Source: Mesostigma viride
Lineage: Eukaryota; Streptophyta; Mesostigmatophyceae; Mesostigmatales; Mesostigmataceae
Reading direction: 5' to 3'
Assembly: GCA_009746045.1 (NCBI GenBank)
Contig: RPFO01000015.1
Span: forward strand, 1,326,529 to 1,390,528
DNA length: 64,000 nucleotides
The notes below the pieces were generated by a model, which was not told where the DNA came from, did no database searches, and worked only from the letters and a program-made list of their open reading frames with translations. The position numbers were made by a program, and so were the translations under genes. Below, one piece after another: positions 9,800-20,911 of the stretch (position 1 is the stretch's first letter; each line of letters begins with the position of its first letter).

Positions 9800-12231
9800 T
9801 CACAACCACCTTAACGCGCCGTTGTTGGCGCGCCGTTGTTGCTGGGCCGCGATAAGGGCCTGACGACCCAGTGGCGTCATATTCCGAATCAGACTACCGG
9901 GATGCGAGCGCAGGTTTCTCTCGAAGGCCACCTGGTAGGGTGACACCTTCTGTCGGCCGACCCGAGAGAGGCTGCTCCACCCACGTGCCCGCGGGCCACA
10001 TGGCCATGAATCCGGCGAAGTTCTGAGGGTGAGTGAACATCAGGGTCAAAGCCGACTTATCCACCACCCCACAACGATGAACACTAACGAAGTCCACCCC
10101 CATCTTGAACACCTCGGTGCGCACGTGGTCCTCATCATAGGTAGTCTTCAGGGTCCACGCAAAGTCTGGCGCCGTCTTGTCAAGGAATGCGCGCCCATCC
10201 ACTGGGGCCACTTTAGGGGGCGCCACCGTGTGCCCTATCCCGTCCACATAAACGTCCAGTCCCACCAGTCTTCCGTGCCAAACCGCACTACGTGCCCCAC
10301 GGTGAAGGGGAGGTGCCGGCTGGATGGTTGCGGCAGCGGCACCGGAATCTGTGGTGAGAAGGTCATCTCCAGCTGCTCCCAGTATGCCCCGCGGTCCACA
10401 GCACACTAGGGTCCGGCTTGAAAGACCAAGGGATCGGGCACATGCATTCCGGTGGGAACTTGGAGCGACGGACCCTCGAAGTGCAAACACAATTTCTCTG
10501 TCCGCGGCCCCGGCCCCCCATACCTCGCCACCCTGCCCGGCTGAGTCCGCATGAAATCCCCCAGCGTCCATTCCTCATACGGAAACGGTACCAAGGACCC
10601 CATGGACTCCATGGCGCCCGCCCCGCTGGGCCCCTCCTTGGCGCGTAGTGGCGCCTCAGCCCTAGTAGGGCCGCTGTGTTCCTCCGCGGAACGAGATGAA
10701 TGCCGATCAGCCGTAGCAGGTCCGCTGGGTCCCTCCGCAGAACGCAGTGAAGACGGTTCAGCCCTGTCAGGCCGGGGGCGGGGTTCCAACGAAACGGTGA
10801 AGGTTGGTTCCAGTTGGTCCGCATCCGGGGGCCCACCCGAGGCCTCGCCGGAGGGCTCGCCCCTAGGCGGCCGCGCTGCCCGCTCCTGTGTTATCTCCAC
10901 CGTCTCCTGCCACCGTCGCCGCGCTGTCTCCCGCTCAAGGTCGCGCGCGGCATCCCACGTCCGCTTCCATTGCTGATCGTCCCGACGGCTGGCTGGGGGC
11001 GGTGACGCCCGGCGAGTGCCAGGGTCGCTCCTCGGCCCTGGGTACTGATTGAGATTGGGAACGCGACGAGGGCGAACGGCGGGGAACAGGTCGTTCTGGC
11101 TCGCGCCGTGTAGCTGGCCGGCTCCGCTCACCCCACCCTGTCGCCGCCTGAGTAGACCGGTGTTCCCGACTGGAATGCCGTCCCCAACCGGTTGCGGGCG
11201 GGGGTGCGTCATAACGCACTACGGGACGGTGTCCTGGTCCGCCCACCAAGGGAGGAGGGTCCCGGGGACGCGGGTCACGCGGAGGAGAACGTGGGGGAGG
11301 GTAGTCTGAATCATAGCCATCACTCCCGCTGTCTTGGTCTTCGTTGTCCATCTCGATGATGCGATCCAAGGCCATCCGGAGAGAATACTGCCCTTCCCGT
11401 TGGCACTTCTCGCCCCGCAATGCCCCCTCCAAAGGGAGGTACCGAGGAAACCGGCTCCTTAGGAGGTCCCGCACTGACGCTGGGACTAGGAGTAGCAAGA
11501 GTCGCGGGTATACCAGGCTGGCCTCGACAGTGGCGATACACTGGTTACACGGACACTCCCTCACGTGGGTATCCCAAGCCGTGCCGGTCACCACGCACGC
11601 CGTCGCGCACTGCGGTGCGGGTCTCCACCTTGAAACCCACATTCCTCCGAACGTGCAACTGGAATTTCTCCAGCGGACCTGGGGCGACGCGCGGCAGAAT
11701 CGAATCGGCCCGGTGGTCGGAAGGCATCCGATTATGGCGCCGACGCCGCCGCTCGAATAAGGTCTCACCCTCCTTGCCGTAGTCACGCAGAAACAAACGA
11801 GGGTTGAAAGTCTCCTCGTTTATCTCTTTCACCAACTGCAAGGTGCGCGCGTCTGGTGCCACCGGCCCGGTCGGCATCTCCCGAATGTTGCCGCGCCCGG
11901 ATGAGGGCACGACCGGCCGGCGGGCCCCGCCTCCTGACCCCCCAGCTCCTGGAATGGCGGCCCCTCGGACCGCAGGCTCTCCGCGAGCTGTCTGCGTCCT
12001 CGCCTCTGCCGCCGAAGTCTCACCGCGAGCAGGTACCGGCCCAAACTGCTGACGGTGCGGCTCAGGGGACTCTGGATCTGGCATCTCCAGGTCGACTAAC
12101 TCCTCCTCGCTCTGCACCCCCTCTGCATCAGGTATGTCGGTATCTGCTGCCTCGATCCGCGGCACTGGAAGTCGTGTCTCTGGGAAGCGCCTCCGCGGCG
12201 TCCCCGGCCCTGCATAAGCAACACACGACAA
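9800..12231 (-). pseudogene. G1-old ORF3: extra gene downstream of integrase
   Basis: It matches the G1b ORF3 (54957-57360) at high identity but is split over several frames. Order: a low-complexity acidic/Pro start, a conserved block with C-P-C-N-Q-C (about 11550), a long Arg/Pro/Ser-rich linker, then a C-terminal domain with W-D-W-T, H-P-Q-N and F-M-A-M-W-P-A-G-T-W (about 9990). One lesion is a tandem CACG duplication at 11592-11599 that G1b lacks. Another is a 4 bp insertion near 9975. No known protein family is recognised and no strong signal peptide or membrane anchor is seen. The 5' end has no in-frame ATG but has a splice-acceptor-like TTGCTTATGCAG. The same C-terminal motif occurs in G2 ORF3. 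Confidence 0.7.
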
Positions 12232-12304
12232 CAGAGGTATCAGTCGACGTGCACCTTGATACCTGGCTCACACAACCCTCACTTCCTGCATCGTGTGGAG
12301 TCCT

Positions 12305-13469
12305 CTATCGTAAGTGGTGCGTCTTCTTGTACGCCTCTAGTAAACGAGCGCACCCGGCTAACTCAGTCGCGGTGCGCCAGGAGTCCTCTGACTCATGCAT
12401 GTTGTGGAAATCGCCATCGCACGCGGTATTGTCATTGGACCCCACGTCCTCGCTTGACGTCCCGGTGTCCCACAATCTCCGCCACCTCATCCTCCTGTTC
12501 CCCCGTGTCCAGGTTGAACTCCAGCGGGGCTGGGGGATTTACCCGGCCCTGGATGGTGTTCTGGTGACACAGCTTGAGCTGGTCGCGATGGAACCGGTTG
12601 GACGTGAGGTTCCATGACACAGGGATGTCCACCTGGAACATGACCTCGTCGAACTTGTCGAGGACCTTGTAGGGGCCCAAGAACATGGGACGGAGCTTAG
12701 TCTTCAGCTCCTTCTCCACCTTATCAGCAAAGCGTCCGATCTGCGGGCCCTCCACCAGGACCCAGTCGCCCACCTCGATGGGCGGCGTCCGAGCATCCCG
12801 CTTCCCTGCTGTTCTGGCCATGTACCGCTCTGCCGCGGCGCAATAACCCTGGACTGCGCTGTTATGCGCCTGGTGCATCTGCTGCAGCAGCCGCTCGACC
12901 CCTTGCAGGGTATCCCGTTTGACCTGATCCTCACCACGTTCTGGACTCAGGAGCAGGTCGGGCGGCGTGAGGGGATGTCGGCCGGAGTTGAGGAAAAAGG
13001 GAGTGAATCCGTGAGCGGCCTGGGGGGCATTATTCAGTGAAAATTCCACCAAGCCCAGAAGTTCCTCCCAATTGCTACGGTAGCGCAATTGGTCCGCGGG
13101 GTCCCACCGCGTCGGTGTAGTGGCGCATGGTCTCTTGCAGCGTACGATTCAGCCGCTCCACCATGTGCGACAACGAGCTGTGGTAGGCTGTGCCCAGTGA
13201 CACCTTGGTGCCCAACCGCTCGATCGAAGAACTCCTGCCAGAATTTGGCCGTGAAGAGCTTGTCGCGGTCAGAGATGAACTGTCGGCTGAGCCCGTGGAA
13301 CCGGAACACGTGAGTAAGGTATAGCTTGGCACACCCTTCCGCCGTGAGGTCGGCAGGGCCATGGGGCCAGATGACACATACGCGTCAGTCGGTCCACGAA
13401 CACCAAGACCATGCTGTTGCCGCCCTTCGTCTTCTTGAATGGGCCGATGAAATCCATCATGATGGAATC
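12305..13469 (-). pseudogene. pol: G1-old integrase, C-terminal portion
   Basis: It continues the pol gene that begins in the right-hand block. M-M-D-F-I-G-P-F (first catalytic Asp), F-I-S-D-R-D-K (second) and H-M-V-E-R-L-N (catalytic Glu) are all readable, but in three frames. Breaks are an extra G near 13367, an extra G near 13215 that is shared with G1b, and a CGA-to-TGA stop near 12432. The C-terminal part keeps a chromovirus-like barrel (G-D-W-V-L-V, F-L-G-P-Y-K-V). It ends with E-L-A-G-C-A-R-L-L. The enzyme would insert element cDNA. This copy is dead. Confidence 0.85.
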
Positions 13470-13474
13470 CCACG

Positions 13475-14146
13475 TGTTGCGTGCCGGCCCTTTAGAACGG
13501 ACGCAACAATGGAATAAATTATGTAGTTCGGCTTGTTGTCATAGTCCGTAGGACTTTGGGACTCATTTCGGGACTTATAATTTGGGAATTGTCCCTTGTT
13601 GGTCAGGACTTTTGTATGGAACTATGATAGTTTGTGTGATTCGGACCAGTTAGTTTGGGCCTAGGTTGTTGTATGCGATTCTTCTAGGGGCCGGTGCAGT
13701 CGCGCCGCGCTGCGTACTTTATAGCTGGTTGAGATATTGTACTCATGCGTGGATTCTGTAGGCGAGGGTCGATGTCGACTCGAGGATCTTGTGTGGACTG
13801 CATGCTTTGGAAGGTCGGCGCCATGTCGGCACCCCTTGCCAGCTTGGTGGCAGACCTAGGTGAAATTGGTCTGAGGACGAGAGTCTCGTCCTCTTGGTTT
13901 GATGAATGTAAAGTGCGATGACGCCTTCATATTAAACCTGGGGCAACTATCCATTTGTAATTGGTATTGCTAGCCAATATAAGTGTGTAACAATTAGCTT
14001 GGCATCAAGCCGCGGTGCCAGATATCTCACGACTCGCGTCGTGAAGCGCAATCTACGTTAGGCTACCTTGATTATTCCTAATTCCGGCATGGGGGATCTT
14101 TCGCTACGTAACTCAGGCTAGGAACCCAGTGGGTTGGCACGTAACA
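13475..14146 (+). repeat. 5' LTR of G1b
   Basis: 672 bp from TGTTGCGTGCC to GGCACGTAACA. It differs from the inverted G1-old LTR (8913-9581) at only about three places. It differs from its own partner LTR (57579-58234) at roughly fifteen places, including an 8 bp gap near 58110. This suggests conversion between the two neighbouring inverted LTRs, or a recombinant element. Confidence 0.9.
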
Positions 14147-14147
14147 C

Positions 14148-14159
14148 TGGTATCGGAGG
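14148..14159 (+). other. Primer-binding site of G1b
   Basis: TGGTATCGGAGG lies one base inside the 5' LTR. It resembles the usual initiator-tRNA-Met primer site (TGGTATC...). The identical 12-mer sits inside the 5' LTR of copia C (20048-20059, minus strand), so the two elements probably use the same tRNA. Confidence 0.75.
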
Positions 14160-14883
14160 GAAAATGTGCTGGAGAGGTGAGCTAACTCTCGCGGAGAGGG
14201 TTAGTGAGGCCAATTAGGATACCAAGGCGGTGCTTGGTGTAGATAGAGATTCCAGTATTCAACGATTGCTGACAGGTCGGCGGGCGGCGGCCAGCCCGTA
14301 AGGGATTCAACGACGACCTAGACAGCAAGCGGCCTGTCCGGGATACTCGGCGGGGCCAGCCATGGCCCTGTGGTGAGGTGCTATGGACAGTAGCGGCCAT
14401 TACCCCTGTTTTCAACGACACCTAGCTAGTGGCGGCTAGAGCTCCGGCTCTCAACGACACCAGGTGGCGGCCAGCTCAGGGGTTCTCAACGACAGTGACG
14501 ATGGTACGTCCCCTAGTTTAGATTTCTTTTCTTAGACGCTTGTCTTCTCTCCGGGACTGCACGCGTAGGGGGTTTATGTTAAATGTTGTGCTTTCTATAG
14601 GCGTTTCTATGTCGTTTGTGCCCATGGACGTCGCGGAGACGCCCATCGTTGTTTGACCTGCAACGGGTCTTGGGGTGGATACCGTCTGGCTGTTGCCGAT
14701 TATGTTGACGGTGTTTACCTCTGTGAGCCCCGCGGAGGGGAGTAGCGTAATGTGCCCTTGTTCGCGGAGAGCTTGGGCGTGTGATGTGTTAGATTCTGTC
14801 CTTCTTCCTCGTTGCGTTTGGTAAAGGTCACTGCACTTAGAGGTATCCCTGGGAACCCCTTTTCTCCTTCTTGCAAGCTTCTG
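14160..14883 (+). other. G1b leader with repeated TCAACGAC words
   Basis: Non-coding 5' leader. TTCAACGA or CTCAACGACA recurs about five times between 14255 and 14500, often followed by a GGCGGCTAG or GGCGGCCAGC word, as a degenerate repeat of irregular spacing. The leader stops at CTAGC (14884-14888), the duplicated target of G2, and resumes at 31151. RNA packaging or structure is a possible role, unproven. Confidence 0.5.
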
Positions 14884-14888
14884 CTAGC

Positions 14889-15461
14889 TGTTACGCCGCG
14901 GATATCTACCTCCGCCTCTACCTCTAATGGGCCTGATACTACCTAAACTGGTCAGGCCTCCTCTACTCAAACCTCTGGCGAAAGACGAACGTGACGGAGC
15001 TGATCTCAATGCATTAACGTATGTGTTACTATAATACGCCATACAACCATTTACCAAAACCCGTTTACTCCAGGAATAGAGGAAGGAAACACAACTACAC
15101 TGCCGTGACCCAAGCCTAAATGTGTTAATTCATTTAACACACGCCGAGTGCACACACAAGGGGTAGAACGCGCATAAATGGTCACCAACGGTCCAACACG
15201 CTCGGGCCGACATGGCCCTCGCCTACAGATGCACGCTGGTCCACTACATCTACTGATGCACGCTGGTCCACTACATTCTACCACAGGATCAGGACCACTA
15301 GTAAAGTACGCGGCGCGGCGCCCAACGGCACCCAATGTACCACAGTACTGTTACGAGGACAATAATGTCCCGGTAGGAGCCTAAACGTAAACCTAGGGAC
15401 AACCGAGGCAAAAGACCTAATTTACGTCCGTAACTACAACGAATTGTTACGCGACGTAACA
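14889..15461 (-). repeat. G2 LTR (3' LTR)
   Basis: 573 bp, TGTTACG...CGTAACA, next to the polypurine tract at 15462-15471. It is almost identical to the 5' LTR at 30574-31145. Confidence 0.9.
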
Positions 15462-15471
15462 CCTCCCCCCC

Positions 15472-15830
15472 ACAAAGGTAGGGAGCCCTCTCCCTACGCA
15501 CAGGGAGGAAACAAAGGAGTAGGAAACCTAATGCACCCAGCACACACCAACACAATCGGCAGGCCATCCAAGATACAAAGCACCAATAGTTCACACGGTC
15601 TCCACCACCACGCCGGGAGGTGTAGGGTTAGCCAGCACCAAGCCTGGTGGTAGGTTCCCCTAACTGCCTGGAACAAAGTCCTTGCCGGGGGGGAACGGCA
15701 CTGGGCAGGACACACAGAGTAAACCAATCAGCACCAAGGACCAAGAACGACCAGTCAACTGGCCAGAACGTGAGAGCGACTCTATATACCGGAGGGACAA
15801 CACCCTCAGGTCGGGCCTAAGGCCCTCTAT
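15472..15830 (-). other. G2 3' untranslated region
   Basis: It lies between the ORF3 stop (15831-15833) and the polypurine tract. No gene is supported. Confidence 0.6.
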
Positions 15831-15974
15831 CTAATGGCCATCCGTCTGGTAGGTACCACGGGAGGCCAGCAGGACATCCAGGTATGCCTGGTAGTGAGAC
15901 ACATCCTCAGCATTGTCGTGCCTATCTACGGTGAGGAAAACATCGGCCCACACGCCGTCGGGGAAAAGTCCCAG

Positions 15975-16826
15975 TGTTGGAAAAGGTAGAGGAAACTAAT
16001 GGGTTTTACACAATGCCTTGTGCTTGGCCTTGCTACCCACACACCTTGCAGGTGCTGAAAGAAAGAGAGGTTGAAGACAATTTACGTGGAAGAATAAATG
16101 GCTTTATTAGAATATAATAGTTGGAGAAGAGCTTGAATGGAGGTTGAATGGAGGTTGAATGGAGGTTAAATGGAGGTGAAATGGAGGTGAAATGGAGGTA
16201 CCTGCCCTTAGGGGGCAGTTTCCTTTTATACCTTTTAGGCTAGGAAGGATGACATCAGCAATGACATCATCACAGAAGCTTGTAGAAACATCCTGGCATA
16301 TTCCTAGCATATTCCCAGCATATTCTCAGTATATTCCAGGAATATTCCTGGCATATTCTTAGAACATTCCTAGAACATTCTAGACATGATCCAATGAGCT
16401 GGCATAATAGCTAGATGCCAAGTGTCTACATAATAATGTGCCACATAACATAATTAATAAAGTGACACATCTCTTCTCCTTGGAGTGACAAGTGCCATAC
16501 AATGAGTCTACCCACTTGTCATCATGTAAGTCATAACATGTGTCATCATGAGCTTTCAACACTTGTCAGCTCATGGACCAAACACTTGTCCACTAGGCCA
16601 TAGCACCACTTGTCAATCAAATACGTGATGCCACTAGGCTGACTCAGGGTACAAGTCATCCATGTCCAAGTATAGGACTATGGCACATGAATATTGATCA
16701 GCTCATTGAGCCTGTTCCATCTAGCTCATCATAGCTATCAAATTCCCAGTCCATAAGGAATAAATCCAACAAGAAATAAATCAGGCTGGGATATATTGTG
16801 GCCAGGTGGATATAATATCCCTAACA
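15975..16826 (-). repeat. Copia C 3' LTR
   Basis: TGTTAGGG...CCAACA on the minus strand. It contains short internal repeats: a run of TGGAGGTGAAA-like 11-12 bp units at 16137-16200 and CATATTCC-like units at 16290-16380. ORFs inside it recur in both LTRs and are not genes. Confidence 0.9.
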
Positions 16827-17964
16827 CCCCCCTTAGCCACATGGGCACAATGCAAAAGATGTCTGGGTAGGTGGAATCTCAACACCCCCCTTAGCCACAT
16901 GCTCGTAGCATGCCGTCCAGTTGCTAGCATGGTGCAACTGAAAATGAAGATGCCGTCCTCGTGAAACGCTTGAAGCTCCAACATGCGGTCATGAGCCGCA
17001 CTACCGCCACTGATCCCCCCCCGGCAACGCGAATGAGTGTCCAACCATAGCAGCAACGCACTAGCTGCCCATCTTGGATGGCTGATACCCAACCCTTAGT
17101 TGGAAAAAGTGCTCTAGATGCTACATTCCCCCCTCACTCAAAGCGGCTGCCCATGGACACAATAGGGCCACACAGTCCCACACATACAATACGGCAACAC
17201 ATGCCAACAAAGAAGGTCCCTATGAGCTAACCCAAACGGTATAGAGGTAGGGTAACGGCAACAACACGTGCTGTACACACACGGAGCAACATAACATACG
17301 CCATCTCACAAAATTAATGACACCAACATCACGTTTTACGCCAATATTTAAACGGGGTGAACAAACAAACATGGCAACAAATGCCACACAAACAAGGTAC
17401 AATACAACCTTCAACACAAAACAGAGTGGCCATAACAGATAAACGCGCTTCATAGCAAAGAAAACAGGACGTGCAAAACATTACCGCCACAAAGGCGAAC
17501 ACAAGTAACGATTACTTGGTCACGATTCACAAATCAATGCCCGAGAGTAAACATTACGTCCGACATTACATGCTATGCCGAAATGCACAGCCGAATTGGA
17601 CACAAAGGACGTAAACATTTGCATACAGGCAATGCTCTCAGCACAAAACAAAATAACACACGCGTCACAGGCACGAAAACAAGTCGTAGACGACGATACA
17701 ACGGCGCTTCACTACGCCGCAGACTAGTGCCACAAATAGCGTGCAAAAACACTGGAGATACACTCCAGGTACGTAGAAAACGGTCTCGTGGGAACAATCC
17801 CAAAATGCGTGGGCCATTGCCACTGAACGCATGGCAAAATAAGCACATAATTGCTGGAAGAACACAAAGAAAGAACCAGAAAACGCAGGCTTACGGCGCC
17901 TCACAAGTTCCAGCAAACACGACACAAAAGTCGACATACAAGTTCATTTCCCACAGACAAAACA
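16827..17964 (-). other. Copia C 3' non-coding region
   Basis: More than 1.1 kb between the gene stop and the LTR without a supported gene. It ends in the polypurine tract next to the LTR. The small ORFs in it have no recognisable domain. Confidence 0.5.
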
Positions 17965-19992
17965 TTAGGGCAACCTTGAGAAGTGGGATCTGTGCATCCT
18001 GGGCGACAATTTCCAAGGGTCGTTGCAGCTAGCGCAGTTGCAAATGCCATGGCCTGGCCGAACACCGTAAACTGACCGACGTGATGCCTTGGCAGCATTT
18101 TGCACCCGAGTTGACCGTTGGTGCTTGACAACACTTTGGCTGACAGGTCGCTGTCCACGTCGTTGTCGGCTCGCTCGAGGCCTCGCGCCAGCACCGGACT
18201 TGGCAGTCCAGTACTTGGAAAAATTTTGTAGCTTGGTCGATTTCGCCCTCGCGCCACGAATTTGTTCCCCCTCAGTTAGGCTGGCAGCGTTCGAGCGCCG
18301 CGCCTTTGGTCTGGTCGCCGGACTTGAGTTACGAGCACCAGTGTCACCTGGTATGCTGGCGGCGACAACGCGCTCCGCCTGCACTGGGCTGTTCTGGACC
18401 GCAGTTTCTGGAAGTACTTCAGCGTCTGACACGGACTTCTCCATTGCGCTGGAAACTTCTCGAATTGGCGTGAACTTCCACTGGGCCGGCGCAGAGTATA
18501 TAAAGCCACGCAGTGTGCGAGTAATGCCCAGTAGGCCGCCCCCGATCCCGCATACACGGGCAAGCATGGCCAGTATGACCGTTAGGCCCACGGCCAGCCA
18601 CTCCGCCGCGTGTCCCGAGGCACGTGAGATGCTGCGCTCGCTGCTCGCCATTTTCTGCCCTTGACAGGCAGCGTCGACGTCCTTGAAGCTCGTCGCCGAA
18701 GATTTCAGCTCTGGGATGGCGTCCATTGCTGCGTCCGCACCGCGCGCGGGCAAAAAGTAGGTGTTGTTCCTCGTCACGATGCTGCAGGGCCTGCTGTCCA
18801 GCACAGCAACCCGCTTGGCGAGGTCGACGTTGTGGCCATCCTTGACGAGCTGGCCGACAGATAAAAGTCGGGTGCTCAGCCTGGGAACGAGCAGCGCGTT
18901 TTGGAGGTGCACGTCCGCGTCCTGACCCGGCAGCTTCAGTTTGACAGTCCCGATGGCTGTCGCCTTCAGTTGGCCGCCTGAGCCGGCAATTTCCCTGTTG
19001 TGAGGGTGCAGGCACACGAAATCCGACGGGCATGGCGTCATGTGACAGCTCGCTGCGGAATCCAGCACCCAGCTGGTCGGTGCTTTCTTTTCATACTGCG
19101 TGAGTGCAGCAGCATCCGACGGCGATGGCGACTCGGCGATGGTGGCGAAGACGAAGCCGGACCGCTCCGCAGCCTCCTCGGTGATACGCGCCTCGCTGGC
19201 ACCTGGTGAGTGCTCCTTTCTCGCTTGGTTCCGTCGCGTTGCCTTGTTCTTGCGTTCTTGCTTCAGCTCTGGATGCTTCTCCCAGCACTGGGCCTCCACG
19301 TGCCCGAGCTTCTTGCAGTGATAGCACCGCTTTCCTCCACTTTTCTTGGTAGTAGCGTGGAAAGCTTGGCCGTCCGATGAGCTCTCCTTCTTTGCTTCAG
19401 CAGAACGCCCTCCCATCAGCATGTCCTCCGCCTCCAGCAGCGCAGCCTTTACCTCCTCCAAGTTGTCCTCCTCCTTGAAATGCACCGATATCAGCGCAGG
19501 GCGATATTTGTCTGGCAGGCCGCTCTTGAGAATGGCTGCGAAGTCTTGGTCACTCATGACTCCCCCCACAGCACGGTACTCCGCCAGCAGCAGCAGTCCC
19601 CTTAGGATATACTGCCCCATGGTCTCCCCTGGCTTCATTTGCAGCCTGTGCAGCTGGACCCTGAGGTCCATCCGGTGGCTCTTGGTGAGCTTTTGCTGCT
19701 CGTAGACCTCCCTCAGCGTCTTGTAGAGCTTGCTGCCAGATTGGTCTGGCACGAGCGATAGGATGCGCCTCGCTTCTCCAACAAGTGCAGCTGAGATAAC
19801 AAGGCCGACAGCCATGTCAGCCTTGGGGTCCTCCTTGGTGCCAAGCAGAACATCCTTAGCCCCGTAGAAGCGACAGAAGCCCTCAAGGGATGTCTTGGTC
19901 TCCTCCCAGCCACGTAAACTTGTGCCGTCAAATTTCAGCACCATCTTGGAGCACACATTCAGCATAGGAATGTAGTCCACCTCGCTTGCCAT
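17965..19992 (-). CDS. gag: Copia C Gag-protease with a unique C-terminal region
   Basis: 675 residues from the ATG at 19992 (M-A-S-E-V-D-Y). An upstream in-frame stretch reaches into the LTR and is ignored. Residues 1-190 are a Copia-type Gag capsid region. A zinc knuckle (C-Y-H-C...G-H...C) lies at about 222-236. The Copia aspartic protease motif L-D-S-A-A-S-C-H-M is at about 308-317, with A instead of the usual G after D-S. After the protease, where integrase would follow, comes a region of about 300 residues unlike pol. It has one hydrophobic segment (about 464-484, W-L-A-V-G-L-T-V-I-L...) and then an Arg/Ser/Ala-rich tail. The gene is uninterrupted, which suggests it is still useful to the element. 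The function of the C-terminal part is unknown. Confidence 0.8.
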   Translation of the reverse strand: MASEVDYIPMLNVCSKMVLKFDGTSLRGWEETKTSLEGFCRFYGAKDVLLGTKEDPKADMAVGLVISAALVGEARRILSLVPDQSGSKLYKTLREVYEQQKLTKSHRMDLRVQLHRLQMKPGETMGQYILRGLLLLAEYRAVGGVMSDQDFAAILKSGLPDKYRPALISVHFKEEDNLEEVKAALLEAEDMLMGGRSAEAKKESSSDGQAFHATTKKSGGKRCYHCKKLGHVEAQCWEKHPELKQERKNKATRRNQARKEHSPGASEARITEEAAERSGFVFATIAESPSPSDAAALTQYEKKAPTSWVLDSAASCHMTPCPSDFVCLHPHNREIAGSGGQLKATAIGTVKLKLPGQDADVHLQNALLVPRLSTRLLSVGQLVKDGHNVDLAKRVAVLDSRPCSIVTRNNTYFLPARGADAAMDAIPELKSSATSFKDVDAACQGQKMASSERSISRASGHAAEWLAVGLTVILAMLARVCGIGGGLLGITRTLRGFIYSAPAQWKFTPIREVSSAMEKSVSDAEVLPETAVQNSPVQAERVVAASIPGDTGARNSSPATRPKARRSNAASLTEGEQIRGARAKSTKLQNFSKYWTAKSGAGARPRASRQRRGQRPVSQSVVKHQRSTRVQNAAKASRRSVYGVRPGHGICNCASCNDPWKLSPRMHRSHFSRLP

Positions 19993-20059
19993 GGAGCTTG
20001 TAACTGGGCTGGGTTTCTTAGTGGTCTTCTTGGAGCTCACGAACAATCCTCCGATACCA

Positions 20060-20911
20060 TGTTGGAAAAGGTAGAGGAAACTAATGGGTTTTACACAATG
20101 CCTTGTGCTTGGCCTTGCTACCCACACACCTTGCAGGTGCTGAAAGAAAGAGAGGTTGAAGACAATTTACGTGGAAGAATAAATGGCTTTATTAGAATAT
20201 AATAGTTGGAGAAGAGCTTGAATGGAGGTTGAATGGAGGTTGAATGGAGGTTAAATGGAGGTGAAATGGAGGTGAAATGGAGGTACCTGCCCTTAGGGGG
20301 CAGTTTCCTTTTATACCTTTTAGGCTAGGAAGGATGACATCAGCAATGACATCATCACAGAAGCTTGTAGAAACATCCTGGCATATTCCTAGCATATTCC
20401 CAGCATATTCTCAGTATATTCCAGGAATATTCCTGGCATATTCTTAGAACATTCCTAGAACATTCTAGACATGATCCAATGAGCTGGCATAATAGCTAGA
20501 TGCCAAGTGTCTACATAATAATGTGCCACATAACATAATTAATAAAGTGACACATCTCTTCTCCTTGGAGTGACAAGTGCCATACAATGAGTCTACCCAC
20601 TTGTCATCATGTAAGTCATAACATGTGTCATCATGAGCTTTCAACACTTGTCAGCTCATGGACCAAACACTTGTCCACTAGGCCATAGCACCACTTGTCA
20701 ATCAAATACGTGATGCCACTAGGCTGACTCAGGGTACAAGTCATCCATGTCCAAGTATAGGACTATGGCACATGAATATTGATCAGCTCATTGAGCCTGT
20801 TCCATCTAGCTCATCATAGCTATCAAATTCCCAGTCCATAAGGAATAAATCCAACAAGAAATAAATCAGGCTGGGATATATTGTGGCCAGGTGGATATAA
20901 TATCCCTAACA
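20060..20911 (-). repeat. Copia C 5' LTR
   Basis: 852 bp, the partner of 15975-16826, with no difference noticed. The inner edge touches the primer-binding site. Confidence 0.9.

Larger units (their letters stand above)
8913..13474 (-). mobile_element. G1-old Gypsy element, 3' part (integrase, ORF3, 3' LTR)
   Basis: This is the left part of a minus-strand Gypsy whose right part starts at 58235. The integrase reading stops at 58235 (…P-M-G-P-W) and resumes at 13469 (S-I-M-M-D-F). CCACG at 13470-13474 and 58235-58239 is the duplicated target of the G1b element between them. The order from the right is integrase, ORF3, polypurine tract (GTGGGGGGGGGCGGAGGAG, 9582-9600) and LTR. Its 5' LTR lies beyond the window. 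Confidence 0.85.
15975..20911 (-). mobile_element. Copia C: non-autonomous Copia-type element with gag and protease only
   Basis: LTRs of 852 bp (15975-16826 and 20060-20911) appear identical. CCCAG (15970-15974, 20912-20916) is duplicated. The primer site TGGTATCGGAGG is at 20048-20059 and the polypurine tract GCTAAGGGGGG at 16827-16837. The only gene is at 17965-19992. RT, RNase H and integrase are missing, so it must be moved by another element. Such elements are known as TR-GAGs. It inserted recently into ORF3 of G2. Confidence 0.9.

Noticed and set aside
10406..11786. Long Pro/Arg-rich ORFs in several frames over ORF3
   Set aside because: High GC and repetitive composition open all frames. 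Only the frame shared by G1-old and G1b is kept.
15051..15335. ORFs repeated at 15051-15335 and 30735-31019, and at 16107-16310 and 20192-20395
   Set aside because: They lie inside paired LTRs and recur only because the LTRs are duplicated.
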